Notes under the pieces: generated by a model | Told to the model about the DNA's origin: nothing | What the model saw: the letters and a program-made list of their open reading frames with translations, nothing else | The model's database searches: none | Assembly: GCA_905201915.1 (NCBI GenBank) | Contig: CAJKQE010000017.1 | Coordinates: 1-35,474, forward strand | DNA length: 35,474 nt | Reading direction: 5' to 3' | Origin: an uncultured Lachnospiraceae bacterium | Lineage (GTDB): Bacteria > Bacillota > Clostridia > Lachnospirales > Lachnospiraceae | Shown: positions 1-7,557 of the stretch, in pieces | Layout: each line of letters starts with the position of its first letter | Numbering within the stretch: the stretch's first letter is position 1 | Program-made: the position numbers and the translations under genes

Positions 1-103
1 GAAGAGGATGGAAGAGATAGAAAGTAGGTTCAATGTGTGGTTTTGAGGGTATGTAGAAGTACCCAGATACCGGAGAGAGAAGTAAGAATCCGGGGGAAGA
101 TAA

Positions 104-176
104 TCCTCCTTAGCTCAGTCGGTAGAGCATGCGGCTGTTAACCGCAGTGTCGTTGGTTCGAGTCCAACAGGGGGAG
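104..176 (+). tRNA. tRNA-Asn (GTT)
   Basis: A complete cloverleaf can be folded by eye. The 7-bp acceptor stem pairs 104-110 with 169-175, the D arm is of the gctc/gagc type, and the anticodon loop ctgttaa gives anticodon GTT. The T arm is gttgg/ccaac around ttcgagt. The 3' CCA is not encoded. It is the first of three tRNA genes on the same strand. Confidence 0.96.
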
Positions 177-270
177 TTTTGATACCTATACATGATTCGA
201 AGTAGATCTTGCACGAGCTGATTTACGAGATGATAGGAGCGAAACAGTGGAAACTGTGGAGTTGAGTTTT

Positions 271-342
271 GGCCCCATGGTCAAGCGGTTAAGACATCGC
301 CCTTTCACGGCGGTAACACGAGTTCGAATCTCGTTGGGGTCA
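271..342 (+). tRNA. tRNA-Glu (TTC)
   Basis: The cloverleaf has acceptor stem ggcccca pairing with tggggtc (one G-U pair) and an anticodon loop ctttcac giving TTC. The T arm is cgag/ctcg around ttcgaat. CCA is not encoded. The spacers on both sides hold no recognisable gene, which fits a tRNA operon. Confidence 0.95.
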
Positions 343-355
343 TTTAATTTAATAC

Positions 356-426
356 GGCGACATAGCCAAGTGGTAAGGCGTGGGTCTGCAACACCCTGAT
401 CACCAGTTCAAATCTGGTTGTCGCCT
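356..426 (+). tRNA. tRNA-Cys (GCA), integration target
   Basis: Acceptor ggcgaca pairs with tgtcgcc, the anticodon loop tctgcaa gives GCA, and the T loop is ttcaaat. Its last 20 bases (407-426) are part of the 22-bp direct repeat that recurs at 34195-34216. The integrated element therefore regenerated an intact 3' end of the tRNA. This is the usual target geometry for tyrosine-recombinase elements. Confidence 0.95.
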
Positions 427-428
427 CT
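407..428. other. attL: left 22-bp direct repeat of the element
   Basis: These 22 bases, from the T loop of tRNA-Cys to two bases past the gene, are identical to 34195-34216. The bases on either side differ (ag/ga here, ta/aa on the right). Together with the adjacent integrase this marks the left junction of an integrated element. Confidence 0.9.
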
Positions 429-435
429 GACTTAG

Positions 436-477
436 AACCTCAGAAACCTTGTAAAATAAGGCTTCTGAGGTTTTTTC
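436..477 (+). terminator. Terminator downstream of tRNA-Cys, supplied by the element
   Basis: An aacctcagaa/ttctgaggtt stem (436-445 with 463-472) continues after one mismatch into cctt/aagg and is followed by a run of T. It lies just inside the element, where it can end tRNA transcription before the converging integrase gene. The presumed original tRNA terminator is at 34218-34247. Confidence 0.85.
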
Positions 478-491
478 ATTGCAAAATTTCA

Positions 492-510
492 TGTTTGCGT
501 TTGTTTGCGT
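492..510. repeat. Tandem tgtttgcgt repeats, candidate integrase arm sites (left end)
   Basis: Two direct copies of tgtttgcgt (492-500 and 502-510) lie 10 bp apart, between the left att site and the integrase gene. The same word occurs near the right end at 34129-34137, with a one-base variant tgtttgcgc at 34118-34126, and once at 25822-25830. Position and spacing fit arm-type binding sites of a tyrosine recombinase. This is inferred. Confidence 0.5.
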
Positions 511-537
511 GGATTTTTAGGTTGTAAATACAAGCCT

Positions 538-1785
538 TTATCCCAGAATGGCTGCCATTTTGTTAGCAGTTTCCTGCTCAGAAACAATGTTTTTGAGATA
601 ATGCTGGGTCATTGTTAAGGTTGTATGGCCTAATAGTTTCTGCAGCTCAGTATCGGATACTCCATTTTTGTACATAATAGAAGCTGTAGAGAAACGCAGT
701 TTATGGGAAGAGCGATATTCAATATTTAACTCTTCACAGCATTTCTTTAAATGCCGATTAAATGTAACAGTTGCCAAAGGTTTTCCATCACGAAAGAAGA
801 TATAGTCGCTGCTGTTAAAATGCAGTCTATAAATTTTCTCCAGGACTGCCTGTGCGCCTGGTGTCAGCGGCATTGTCCGGATTCCTTCCGATGTATGTCC
901 TTTTATTTCATTCACAACCTCATTTTTGTCATTTACAAATCGAGAAATGTGAATGTAGCCATTCGAGATATCACTCCATTTCAGACCTTTCAATTCTCCA
1001 ATACGTAAAACGAGATAAAAATCTAAGAGAATTGCCATGGAATAGAAATCGTCCTTGCCTGACAGATACTTGATAATTTGTTCACGCTCTGCCTCGGTAT
1101 AAGGTCTGCAGTTATTCTGCTCAACTTTGTAGGCAAACTGCTTATAATTAATATCATTTAGGCAATTATGGGATATAATGCCTTTTTCAACAGCAAGATA
1201 GAGCATCCCATTTAAGATACTTTTCATATCATTGAACCGTTTTCGTGTCAATGTTCGGTCTTTTGTGATATGGCGAAAGAAATTAATATAATCTAATACT
1301 TGAATTTCTTTCAAAGGCTGTTTTGCAAGCTCAGTATCCTTTAACAGAGAATTCCAGATAAAACGATTTTCTTTTCTTGTTTTTGGGGTAACGCTGGTTT
1401 CTTTCTCTCGCCAATCCATCCATATTTCAAAGAAATCTTCAAAGGAAATTTTTTGTATTCCAAAATAGTGCTCGTACAGTTTATCGATCAAATCAGGATA
1501 ATTTGTACTGCTAATAGTTTTTCTTTTAATCAGGATATAAATACGTCCATCATCGGGACGTACTTTTAACCGGCTAAGATCACATACTTCTTTTACTTTC
1601 TTTTCTTTTTGGGTAAAATCCATAATTCTAGCACATACCGATGGGGTCATTTTACCATCGGGACATAGTATTTGCAAGACAAAAGCTGGAATGCTGGATT
1701 CTGGATCATCGCAGGAGTGTGGCAGACATGCCGCAAGCTCCTGACAGATGGAAATATTTTGTTTTGTGCGTTCAGGTAAGGCCAC
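538..1785 (-). CDS. int: Tyrosine recombinase/integrase
   Basis: This 415-aa site-specific recombinase probably catalyses integration of the element into tRNA-Cys and its excision. Its C-terminal catalytic domain has the expected residues: R261 in VLRIGELKGLKW, H361-x-x-R364 in HKLRF, H387 in LLGHTT and the nucleophile Y396 in HYLK. The region around 113-205 looks like the SAM-like core-binding domain, and the first 110 residues could be an arm-binding domain. The start is GTG at 1783-1785, preceded by AGGAGGTGTG at 1791-1800. It lies about 110 bp from the left att site and reads towards it. Two genes upstream on the same strand (1849-3917) may form an operon with it. Confidence 0.93.
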   Translation of the reverse strand: MALPERTKQNISICQELAACLPHSCDDPESSIPAFVLQILCPDGKMTPSVCARIMDFTQKEKKVKEVCDLSRLKVRPDDGRIYILIKRKTISSTNYPDLIDKLYEHYFGIQKISFEDFFEIWMDWREKETSVTPKTRKENRFIWNSLLKDTELAKQPLKEIQVLDYINFFRHITKDRTLTRKRFNDMKSILNGMLYLAVEKGIISHNCLNDINYKQFAYKVEQNNCRPYTEAEREQIIKYLSGKDDFYSMAILLDFYLVLRIGELKGLKWSDISNGYIHISRFVNDKNEVVNEIKGHTSEGIRTMPLTPGAQAVLEKIYRLHFNSSDYIFFRDGKPLATVTFNRHLKKCCEELNIEYRSSHKLRFSTASIMYKNGVSDTELQKLLGHTTLTMTQHYLKNIVSEQETANKMAAILG

Positions 1786-1848
1786 GCTGCCACACCTCCT
1801 TTCTTCTTTATGGATAATATATGGCCCAAAAGTCTCAATAACCGATTT

Positions 1849-2550
1849 TTAATAAAGTTGTGATAACAATACACCACATTCACGGAATAATTTGCACCAT
1901 GAAATGTTAGAATAGGGCTTTTCAAATTCTTCACGGGTGTAAAGTGTGTTTGGAAAATCTGTAATGTTTGTTAAAGTAGAGTAAAATTTATCTGCCATTT
2001 GGGCGTCGATCTGAAAGACGTATACTTTTTTAGGGACCATACAGTCATCCAGGCCAAACGAGCTAGAGGCTACAGCTGGTGGGTAGGAGAGAGAGTAATT
2101 TAGCGTATCTTCTCTTCCTTTTTTACCATGCCGTGGTGTTCCTAATAAAAGGTGTTGTTCTCTTAATGCCGCCTTGAAGTGGTAGAGTGCCTTTTGTTTG
2201 CTTCCAAGGTAGCTATCCGGTAAATTGGAAAGCTGGCGGAAAAAAGAAGATTCAAAAGCTTCTTTATCCACAATCAAGAACGAGTGTTCTCTTGCGTTAC
2301 TGGGATATCCATAAATTTTTTTTGAATCTGCTAAATAGACTCCTTCAAAATGGTTCCTGCGGTCAATCAGGATGTGATGGCCATAATATTCTGACAAATC
2401 TTGTCTGGCATCTGCATGTATGCGGATAGGTATATTTCCATCACGATTTTGGCAGTATGAATAGCAATCACAGTCGTCGCAATACAGATTACAATCCCTG
2501 TAGGTGGTGTCATACGCAACATGTGAGAGAGCTGCAATATGAACATTCAT
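1849..2550 (-). CDS. Hypothetical 233-aa protein with N-terminal Cys cluster
   Basis: I do not recognise the family. The N-terminus has five closely spaced cysteines (C20, C24, C27, C29, C33), which could bind a metal. The rest has mixed alpha/beta character with no clear membrane segment. It sits 32 bp after the P-loop protein gene and 63 bp before the integrase, all on the minus strand, so co-transcription is likely. The Shine-Dalgarno sequence is weak (gtaaagcgg just before the ATG), suggesting translational coupling to the upstream gene. It may be part of the element's maintenance or integration module. That role is inferred only from position. Confidence 0.7.
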   Translation of the reverse strand: MNVHIAALSHVAYDTTYRDCNLYCDDCDCYSYCQNRDGNIPIRIHADARQDLSEYYGHHILIDRRNHFEGVYLADSKKIYGYPSNAREHSFLIVDKEAFESSFFRQLSNLPDSYLGSKQKALYHFKAALREQHLLLGTPRHGKKGREDTLNYSLSYPPAVASSSFGLDDCMVPKKVYVFQIDAQMADKFYSTLTNITDFPNTLYTREEFEKPYSNISWCKLFRECGVLLSQLY

Positions 2551-2582
2551 CCGCTTTACAGTTTCTATAAATAGGCTTCGTG

Positions 2583-3917
2583 TCAGAACTGTAGGAAGAT
2601 TTTGCCTTTGCCAGAGTAGATTTTTTTAAGACTTTCCCCTAATGCGTTGAGATAGACATCACCTTCGTTTGAAGCCATAATTTTGAGATCGATTCCGTAC
2701 TGCAGAAAAATTGCATACGACCAGAATACGAGCAGAAGATTGTCGTACTCACGTTCTACGCAAGAATCCATACGGGGCACAATTTGGGCAAATCGCTCTT
2801 CGATGTTGGCGGTAATGAAATCCAGTTCGTGATTTTCCAGTGAAGCTGCAATGTACTGAATAAAGTAGCGATATTCTGTCCGAAAAAGACAATTTTGTTC
2901 TCCTTTCAATTTTCGAATGATTTTTCTGCGAGTCTCTAATTTTTCTTCGGTATCGTCCAAACGAATGTGTATTAGACGGTTTCTCCAGGACTCTGACATT
3001 TTGGAAAAAGAATTACTTTCGCCAGTCACGATGGGTAAGGAAACATGAGCATTATTGGCAAAAGACTTTCGGATGATGGAATCCATAATCAGGTGGCTTT
3101 TTTCCTGTAGTGTGTAAGAGCTGGACTTTCTGTGATCATCAAGGATAACAGTGGAATCAACGATATCACCAAAGTTTTTTTCAAAGTTTTTTAAGCTGTC
3201 CTGCAAAATAAAAAAATTCTGCAAATTACCAGAAGAATCTGTCAGGAACCGAGCGATTCGAGTAGCCAGCTCTGTTTTTCCGGTCTGGGTTTTACCGCTG
3301 ATTAAGCCTCCTGGAGAGCTGAAATTTAAAAAATTTTTTTTAAGCGGTTCCAGGATGCTGAGCAGTCCCAGCGCAAAAATCGGGATCAGCTCATCTGGTT
3401 GTTCCTGCAAGAGCTCCATACATTGGATGTAGGCCTCCTGCTCTCTTAGGGAGGAATCATAGATCAGATAGCCGGATGCAGCGTCGGAAAAATAATTTTT
3501 TTCAATGCCATTGCTTCCGATTCCATATCCAGAGGTCAGGTAGATCCAGAAACTTTTATGCTTTAACCATCCGGTGTACAGAGAAGTATGGTATACTTGC
3601 AACAAGGGATGGTTAGAGGTATCCGTACAGATACAGAGAAGAGCCTCTGTAACGTTTCTCACACAATCTTTGTCTGAAAGAAGAGCCAAAGAGCGAAGTT
3701 CCTTCAGCGTGTTGGAGAGTTTGTTTGGCTGCATTTGCAGAGAGAGCGTTGAAGCTGTGTTATCTGTTAAAGAAAATTTTAGTATGCAGATAACGGGCAG
3801 AGTGTCGGCTGCATTTTTTTGATATGCAACAGAATGCCTACAATATTTTTCGATACATTCGATTCGAATATCAAGGTTGTCCTCTAATACTGATATGGCT
3901 TGTGAAAGCATTGTCAT
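2583..3917 (-). CDS. P-loop ATPase of the element core (DUF927/primase-helicase-like)
   Basis: This 444-aa protein has a Walker A motif, GKTQTGKTEL, at about residues 205-215 and a Walker B-like segment, STVILDDHR, about 50 residues later. In DUF927-type and plasmid/ICE primase-helicase proteins the nucleotide-binding core follows a beta-rich N-terminal region, and the layout here is similar (YLTSGYGIGSNG before the P-loop). No primase active site was seen, so it may be a helicase-like ATPase only. The start is ATG at 3915-3917 with AAGGAGG upstream. It is the first gene of the leftward group that ends with the integrase and diverges from the 602-aa gene, about 100 bp away. Confidence 0.6.
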   Translation of the reverse strand: MTMLSQAISVLEDNLDIRIECIEKYCRHSVAYQKNAADTLPVICILKFSLTDNTASTLSLQMQPNKLSNTLKELRSLALLSDKDCVRNVTEALLCICTDTSNHPLLQVYHTSLYTGWLKHKSFWIYLTSGYGIGSNGIEKNYFSDAASGYLIYDSSLREQEAYIQCMELLQEQPDELIPIFALGLLSILEPLKKNFLNFSSPGGLISGKTQTGKTELATRIARFLTDSSGNLQNFFILQDSLKNFEKNFGDIVDSTVILDDHRKSSSYTLQEKSHLIMDSIIRKSFANNAHVSLPIVTGESNSFSKMSESWRNRLIHIRLDDTEEKLETRRKIIRKLKGEQNCLFRTEYRYFIQYIAASLENHELDFITANIEERFAQIVPRMDSCVEREYDNLLLVFWSYAIFLQYGIDLKIMASNEGDVYLNALGESLKKIYSGKGKIFLQF

Positions 3918-4019
3918 ATGGTGTCCTCCTTCGTTTTGATGTAATCAGAATAGCACAGGAGAAAAAAGCTTTGCAGTGGGCTTCGCCGAGTGAACTTTTT
4001 ACAGAAAGGAAAGAAAGAT

Positions 4020-5828
4020 ATGGTAGATAGTGTGGAAAGAGCTAATATGACTCATAATTGGGTCAATTACATGAGAGAAATAATAGAGAATGATATTGAA
4101 TGTATTATTTATAATGCGAAAGAAGGAAATTTAGAGGAAACGAAAAGGCAGATACTTGTATGCATTGGAAAAATACTTGCTCAAGAGTATGATGAAAAAT
4201 TCAAATATTATTATCGGAAGAGAAACTGTGTTTTTATTTTTCCAGAGGTAGTATTGGAAAAAAGAAGAGCCATAAGGAAATTTAATAGCAATAAAGAAAA
4301 AGAAAAAAAAAGGGAATATATAAATTATTGCAGAATTGTTTTGTATAGTATTGTTGAATTAATAGAAATATCCTATTACAGCGGCATGAACTATAAAGAA
4401 TTCGTTCGGGAAGCTTTAGAAAAGAAAAATATATCAGCAAGTGAGGAACAAATCGAAGCGCTAGTTTTAAGCTTTAAAAAGTATGTTTCTAAAATGACAG
4501 AAGTTAATGGTACAATATGGAAAGATTTAGAAGCTTATCGAAGGAAGCATGAGTGGTTAAAAGACAAAAATAAGAATGGAGGTGAGCAATATTATCCACA
4601 ATTTTCATTCCTTAATAAAACGGTAATGGAATTTGAATTTTACACAAGAAAGCTCAATGAGTCAGCTAATTTTGACAAGAACTTTTTAAAGCAATTTCAA
4701 GCAATTTCCCACGATATATGGGAAAGCTATGGAAAAGGCATGGTAGAAGAACAGGAAATAAATGGTTATAGTAAATTAGTGAAAAAGCATTTAGAACAAT
4801 TGAATGCGACAGAGTTTGAGTATCTGATCAAGGTTTTAGCGATTCGCTTGAAGTATATTTCGGAAAATGCATCTAAGGAAACGGCCTTTCTAGCACAATG
4901 GCATGTATGGAGAGAATTGTCTCTTACAGAAGTAGTATTAAACGAAGACTTTCCCTACCTGGGAGCAAGTTATTTTCGTAACATGGCGCAAGTATTATCT
5001 TCAATATCATTAGATGAAAGATTAAAGGGAAATGATATATTATGGAAAGCTTTAATACAATTGGTCGATACAATTAATGATCACATAAAAGAAGAAATGC
5101 GTATTGGTAGGCTTAGAGATGGGATATGGAATTCTTGGCGTATTTACAGGAATGCAATGAATAGGAGATTTTCAGAAACGGCTTGCATTGAAAGTTTGAA
5201 AAAATTAACGGAGTCTTTGAATCAAACGGATAAAGAGTTTCCAGATTTTGTCGAAATATGCTTGAATGCTTTGTGTATAAAACATAATGAGAGATTTTCA
5301 CGAAGTCTGGAAAAGGCATTTATGACAATATTTAAGTTCCTGAAATACTGTAAAGATAAAGAAGATGACAGAGGGTATAATATTAAGGAAGAAGTTAAGT
5401 GGCTCTTAAAAGAATTAGAATCATACGGATGGGAGATTGATTCTAATCTGGACAAGTATGAATGTTCCTATGTGAATGGCTTAGGATATTTTGCATATTG
5501 CTATAAAACGAGGTATACAAGATTTATTTCACAGTTAAAAGAACAGGTTGGTGATAGAGACAATGTAGAGAAAAGTTTAGATATAACTAACTTTGTCCAA
5601 AACTATATTGACTCTATTATCAAAGAGAGCAACCAGCATTTTGGAACAATCAACCGAAAGAGAACCCAGGACTTTTCGGGAGAATTGTTGCCAATTATTA
5701 TTGAATGTATTTATCCGACCCATCAGCCAGCATATGATGAGGATAAACTATATGGGTTTAAAACCAGGCTTTTAGACGTACTTGACAAATATGTCAGTCG
5801 AGTAGACTTGGGACTGGAAGTCAAATAA
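4020..5828 (+). CDS. Hypothetical 602-aa AT-rich orphan protein
   Basis: The family is not recognised. The protein is rich in Lys, Glu, Ile, Tyr and Asn and looks almost wholly alpha-helical; no nucleotide-binding motif, metal site or membrane segment is evident. I place the start at ATG 4020 because agaaagga lies nine bases upstream; an in-frame GTG at 3990 has no ribosome site. The DNA is clearly more AT-rich than its neighbours. It stands alone, divergent from the leftward integrase group, and has its own terminator at 5841-5905. A single, AT-rich, self-contained gene of this size on an island is typical cargo and could be a single-gene defence factor. That role is speculation. Confidence 0.75.
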   Translation: MVDSVERANMTHNWVNYMREIIENDIECIIYNAKEGNLEETKRQILVCIGKILAQEYDEKFKYYYRKRNCVFIFPEVVLEKRRAIRKFNSNKEKEKKREYINYCRIVLYSIVELIEISYYSGMNYKEFVREALEKKNISASEEQIEALVLSFKKYVSKMTEVNGTIWKDLEAYRRKHEWLKDKNKNGGEQYYPQFSFLNKTVMEFEFYTRKLNESANFDKNFLKQFQAISHDIWESYGKGMVEEQEINGYSKLVKKHLEQLNATEFEYLIKVLAIRLKYISENASKETAFLAQWHVWRELSLTEVVLNEDFPYLGASYFRNMAQVLSSISLDERLKGNDILWKALIQLVDTINDHIKEEMRIGRLRDGIWNSWRIYRNAMNRRFSETACIESLKKLTESLNQTDKEFPDFVEICLNALCIKHNERFSRSLEKAFMTIFKFLKYCKDKEDDRGYNIKEEVKWLLKELESYGWEIDSNLDKYECSYVNGLGYFAYCYKTRYTRFISQLKEQVGDRDNVEKSLDITNFVQNYIDSIIKESNQHFGTINRKRTQDFSGELLPIIIECIYPTHQPAYDEDKLYGFKTRLLDVLDKYVSRVDLGLEVK

Positions 5829-5840
5829 AAGAATAAAAAA

Positions 5841-5905
5841 GCAGAAAATTTTGTACCTTATGTAGTCGCAGAAAACAGGGGGTACAGATTTTCTGCTTTT
5901 TTTTA
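5841..5905 (+). terminator. Strong intrinsic terminator, possibly bidirectional
   Basis: A gcagaaaa...gtacc stem at 5841-5857 pairs with ggtaca...ttctgc at 5881-5896, flanked by A-runs on the left and eight or more T on the right. The A/T flanks on both sides would let it end the 602-aa gene and also the convergent excisionase-like gene. Confidence 0.88.
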
Positions 5906-5906
5906 A

Positions 5907-6080
5907 TTAAAAATGGCGGGAATGTTTTTCTATATCAGTGAAGACACTTGTGGGAATCCGCCAGTTCCGATGGATTTTGACGGCAGGTAAAGTACCGTTC
6001 CGGATCATCCGGTATGCTGTAGATGCGCTTATCTGGGTCCGTTCGCAGAACTCACGCAGAGAAATATACTCTCTATTCAA
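5907..6080 (-). CDS. xis: Excisionase-like small DNA-binding protein (57 aa)
   Basis: On the minus strand a TTG codon at 6078-6080, nine bases after AAAGGAGG, opens a 57-residue protein. It begins MNREYISLREFCERTQIS and continues STAYRMIRNGTLPAVKIHRN, then WRIP. This is the winged-helix excisionase (MerR-like) pattern: helix-turn-helix, then the Gly-x-Leu-Pro wing and a conserved Trp-Arg-Ile-Pro. Tn916 Xis is of similar size and type. It probably directs the integrase towards excision, although it lies 4 kb from int, beyond the 602-aa gene. Confidence 0.8.
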   Translation of the reverse strand: MNREYISLREFCERTQISASTAYRMIRNGTLPAVKIHRNWRIPTSVFTDIEKHSRHF

Positions 6081-6533
6081 TCAGAAAGACCTCCTTTCAA
6101 ATATACTTTATTTATTGTTTATGAGTAACAATGCGTAGTTATTTTTTATCAGGAGTAACAATTGCTATTCGGTTGTTTTAGTATGTGATGAATCCAGCGT
6201 TGGTTTTGAAAAAGTAATGGGTAAGAAAAAACAAACTGGAAGTCATTTATATAACTGTTGTAGCGGTTGAATATCCAAGAGCATTCACGAATACTCGTAG
6301 AGTTTAAAAACAAGGAAACATAAAAATAATCTCCAAAAGGCAGATTGGGAAATCCAATAGGTAAAAGGAAATAGGAGGGGGAATATAAGGATATAAAAGA
6401 AAAGGATAAATAGTATGTACAGGAGAGACAGGTGATAGTGAGAGAGAGGTAAAGTATAAAAAAGATTCTATACTTAACAAGATACGGGATTTGTATTACA
6501 AAAAATGGCACTAACTATGAAAGGAGACCAGCT
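6081..6533. other. Gene-free 450-bp region upstream of the mobilisation genes, likely oriT region
   Basis: No convincing gene lies here: the longest reading frame (minus strand, about 6149-6511) has no ribosome site and a composition typical of antisense AT-rich DNA. The segment precedes the relaxosome genes, where the transfer origin of mobilisable elements usually lies. Visible structure includes an inverted repeat aagtata/tatactt (6452-6458 with 6469-6475), which could be an oriT arm or an operator for the RHH protein. The exact nick site cannot be identified. Confidence 0.4.
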
Positions 6534-6824
6534 ATGAAAAATGTACAGAAAAAAACTTATACGTTTCGAGGACCGCTAGAATTGGAACTGATTATGATGG
6601 AAGATATGAAAACCCAGGGATACACGGATAGATCTAGTTACATACGGGATTGCATAATGAAATCGGCAAATTCATCAGGAGGAAGCAGAAAACAGAAACA
6701 AAGAATAGTTAGGTATTTGGTAGAAATTGAAAGTAGTATCAATAGATGTGGAAAAGAAGATGCAGAACTAAGGGAATTGTTAGAGAATTTAAAGAGAGAG
6801 GTAAGAAGATATGGCGACTGTTAG
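6534..6824 (+). CDS. mobC: Ribbon-helix-helix relaxosome accessory protein (MobC-like)
   Basis: A 96-aa basic protein. The N-terminal 45 residues fit a ribbon-helix-helix fold (beta strand KKTYTFRG, then two helices ending in YTDRSSYIRDCI). The C-terminal half is a charged helix that may oligomerise. Such proteins bind oriT and help the relaxase. The ATG follows AAAGGAG, and the gene overlaps the relaxase start by 14 bp, showing translational coupling. The gene symbol is by role; the assignment rests on fold pattern and position. Confidence 0.7.
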   Translation: MKNVQKKTYTFRGPLELELIMMEDMKTQGYTDRSSYIRDCIMKSANSSGGSRKQKQRIVRYLVEIESSINRCGKEDAELRELLENLKREVRRYGDC

Positions 6825-7338
6825 AGTTTTTGGAAGGGAATCTTATGATCCGAATTCAAAAAATCGGTATTACAAAAATCGGGATGCATTAGGGAAGGTA
6901 TTAAACTACATGTATCGGACAGGAAGAGATACAGAAAATGATTTGATCGAGAGCTGCAGGGGAGGATATGGCGTGAATATGGAATCAGTACATTCCATAG
7001 AGTCGGATATGAGACTTGTTAAAAAAGTTTATGAAAAAGAAAATGGGAGGCAGCTGCGTCACTTCAGCGTCAACCTGTCCGAGGAAGAAACGGAATCGGT
7101 AGGAGATTTGAACCAGTTGGCAATGGAAATTTGCGGATACTATAGCGAGGCCTATCAAATTGTTTATGCAGGGCACAGCAAAGACAGATGCGTGCATTTT
7201 CATATGTGCATGAATTCGGTTAGTTATATAGACGGAAAGAAATATACCGACAAAAATCGAGATCTCGATGGTTTAAAAAAGCATGTAGGAACCTGCATTG
7301 ATAGGAGCAAAGAATTAAAAAATACATATAGTAGCTGA
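6811..7338 (+). CDS. Short MobP-type relaxase (N-terminal catalytic domain only)
   Basis: This 175-aa protein resembles the catalytic domain of MobP/VirD2-like relaxases (PF03432). The metal-binding histidine motif is H122, H129, H131 followed by N135 (GHSKDRCVHFHMCMNSV), then the usual YIDGKKY. Candidate catalytic tyrosines include Y20, Y21 and Y33. Relaxases of this type usually have 300-500 residues with a C-terminal coupling or helicase region. This one stops after GLKKHVGTCIDR, so it is either a minimal form or truncated. It probably nicks oriT so that the element can be mobilised by a helper. Confidence 0.8.
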   Translation: MATVRVFGRESYDPNSKNRYYKNRDALGKVLNYMYRTGRDTENDLIESCRGGYGVNMESVHSIESDMRLVKKVYEKENGRQLRHFSVNLSEEETESVGDLNQLAMEICGYYSEAYQIVYAGHSKDRCVHFHMCMNSVSYIDGKKYTDKNRDLDGLKKHVGTCIDRSKELKNTYSS

Positions 7339-7557
7339 AAGAGTATCAAGTAAATAGTAATAAGAAAAAGCTTATTAATTAGAAATATAGGTAGTGAATT
7401 TGGTGATAGCCTTGGTATATTGGTGAAATTACTTAGCTTATAATAAAATATAATTTGGCTTGGCTAAGGTTGGATGCCCTAATCGTTTCTACAGAATTTT
7501 TGAATATATATTATCTACTTGAATCAATAAATAATTTTATTTCAGGAGGTAATGTAT
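7339..7557. other. Intergenic region after the relaxase
   Basis: About 210 bp of AT-rich DNA. I see no convincing gene, only the AGGAGGT ribosome site (7544-7550) of the next gene. It may contain degraded relaxase C-terminal coding sequence, but I could not recognise any. Confidence 0.3.

Noticed and set aside
1..103. Possible end of a 5S rRNA or another RNA before the tRNA cluster
   Set aside because: I could not match it to the conserved 3' part of 5S rRNA or to a tRNA. Left unannotated.
6149..6511. Minus-strand open frame of 120 codons
   Set aside because: No ribosome site, and a hydrophobic Phe/Leu/Tyr/Ser-rich composition typical of the reverse of A-rich DNA.
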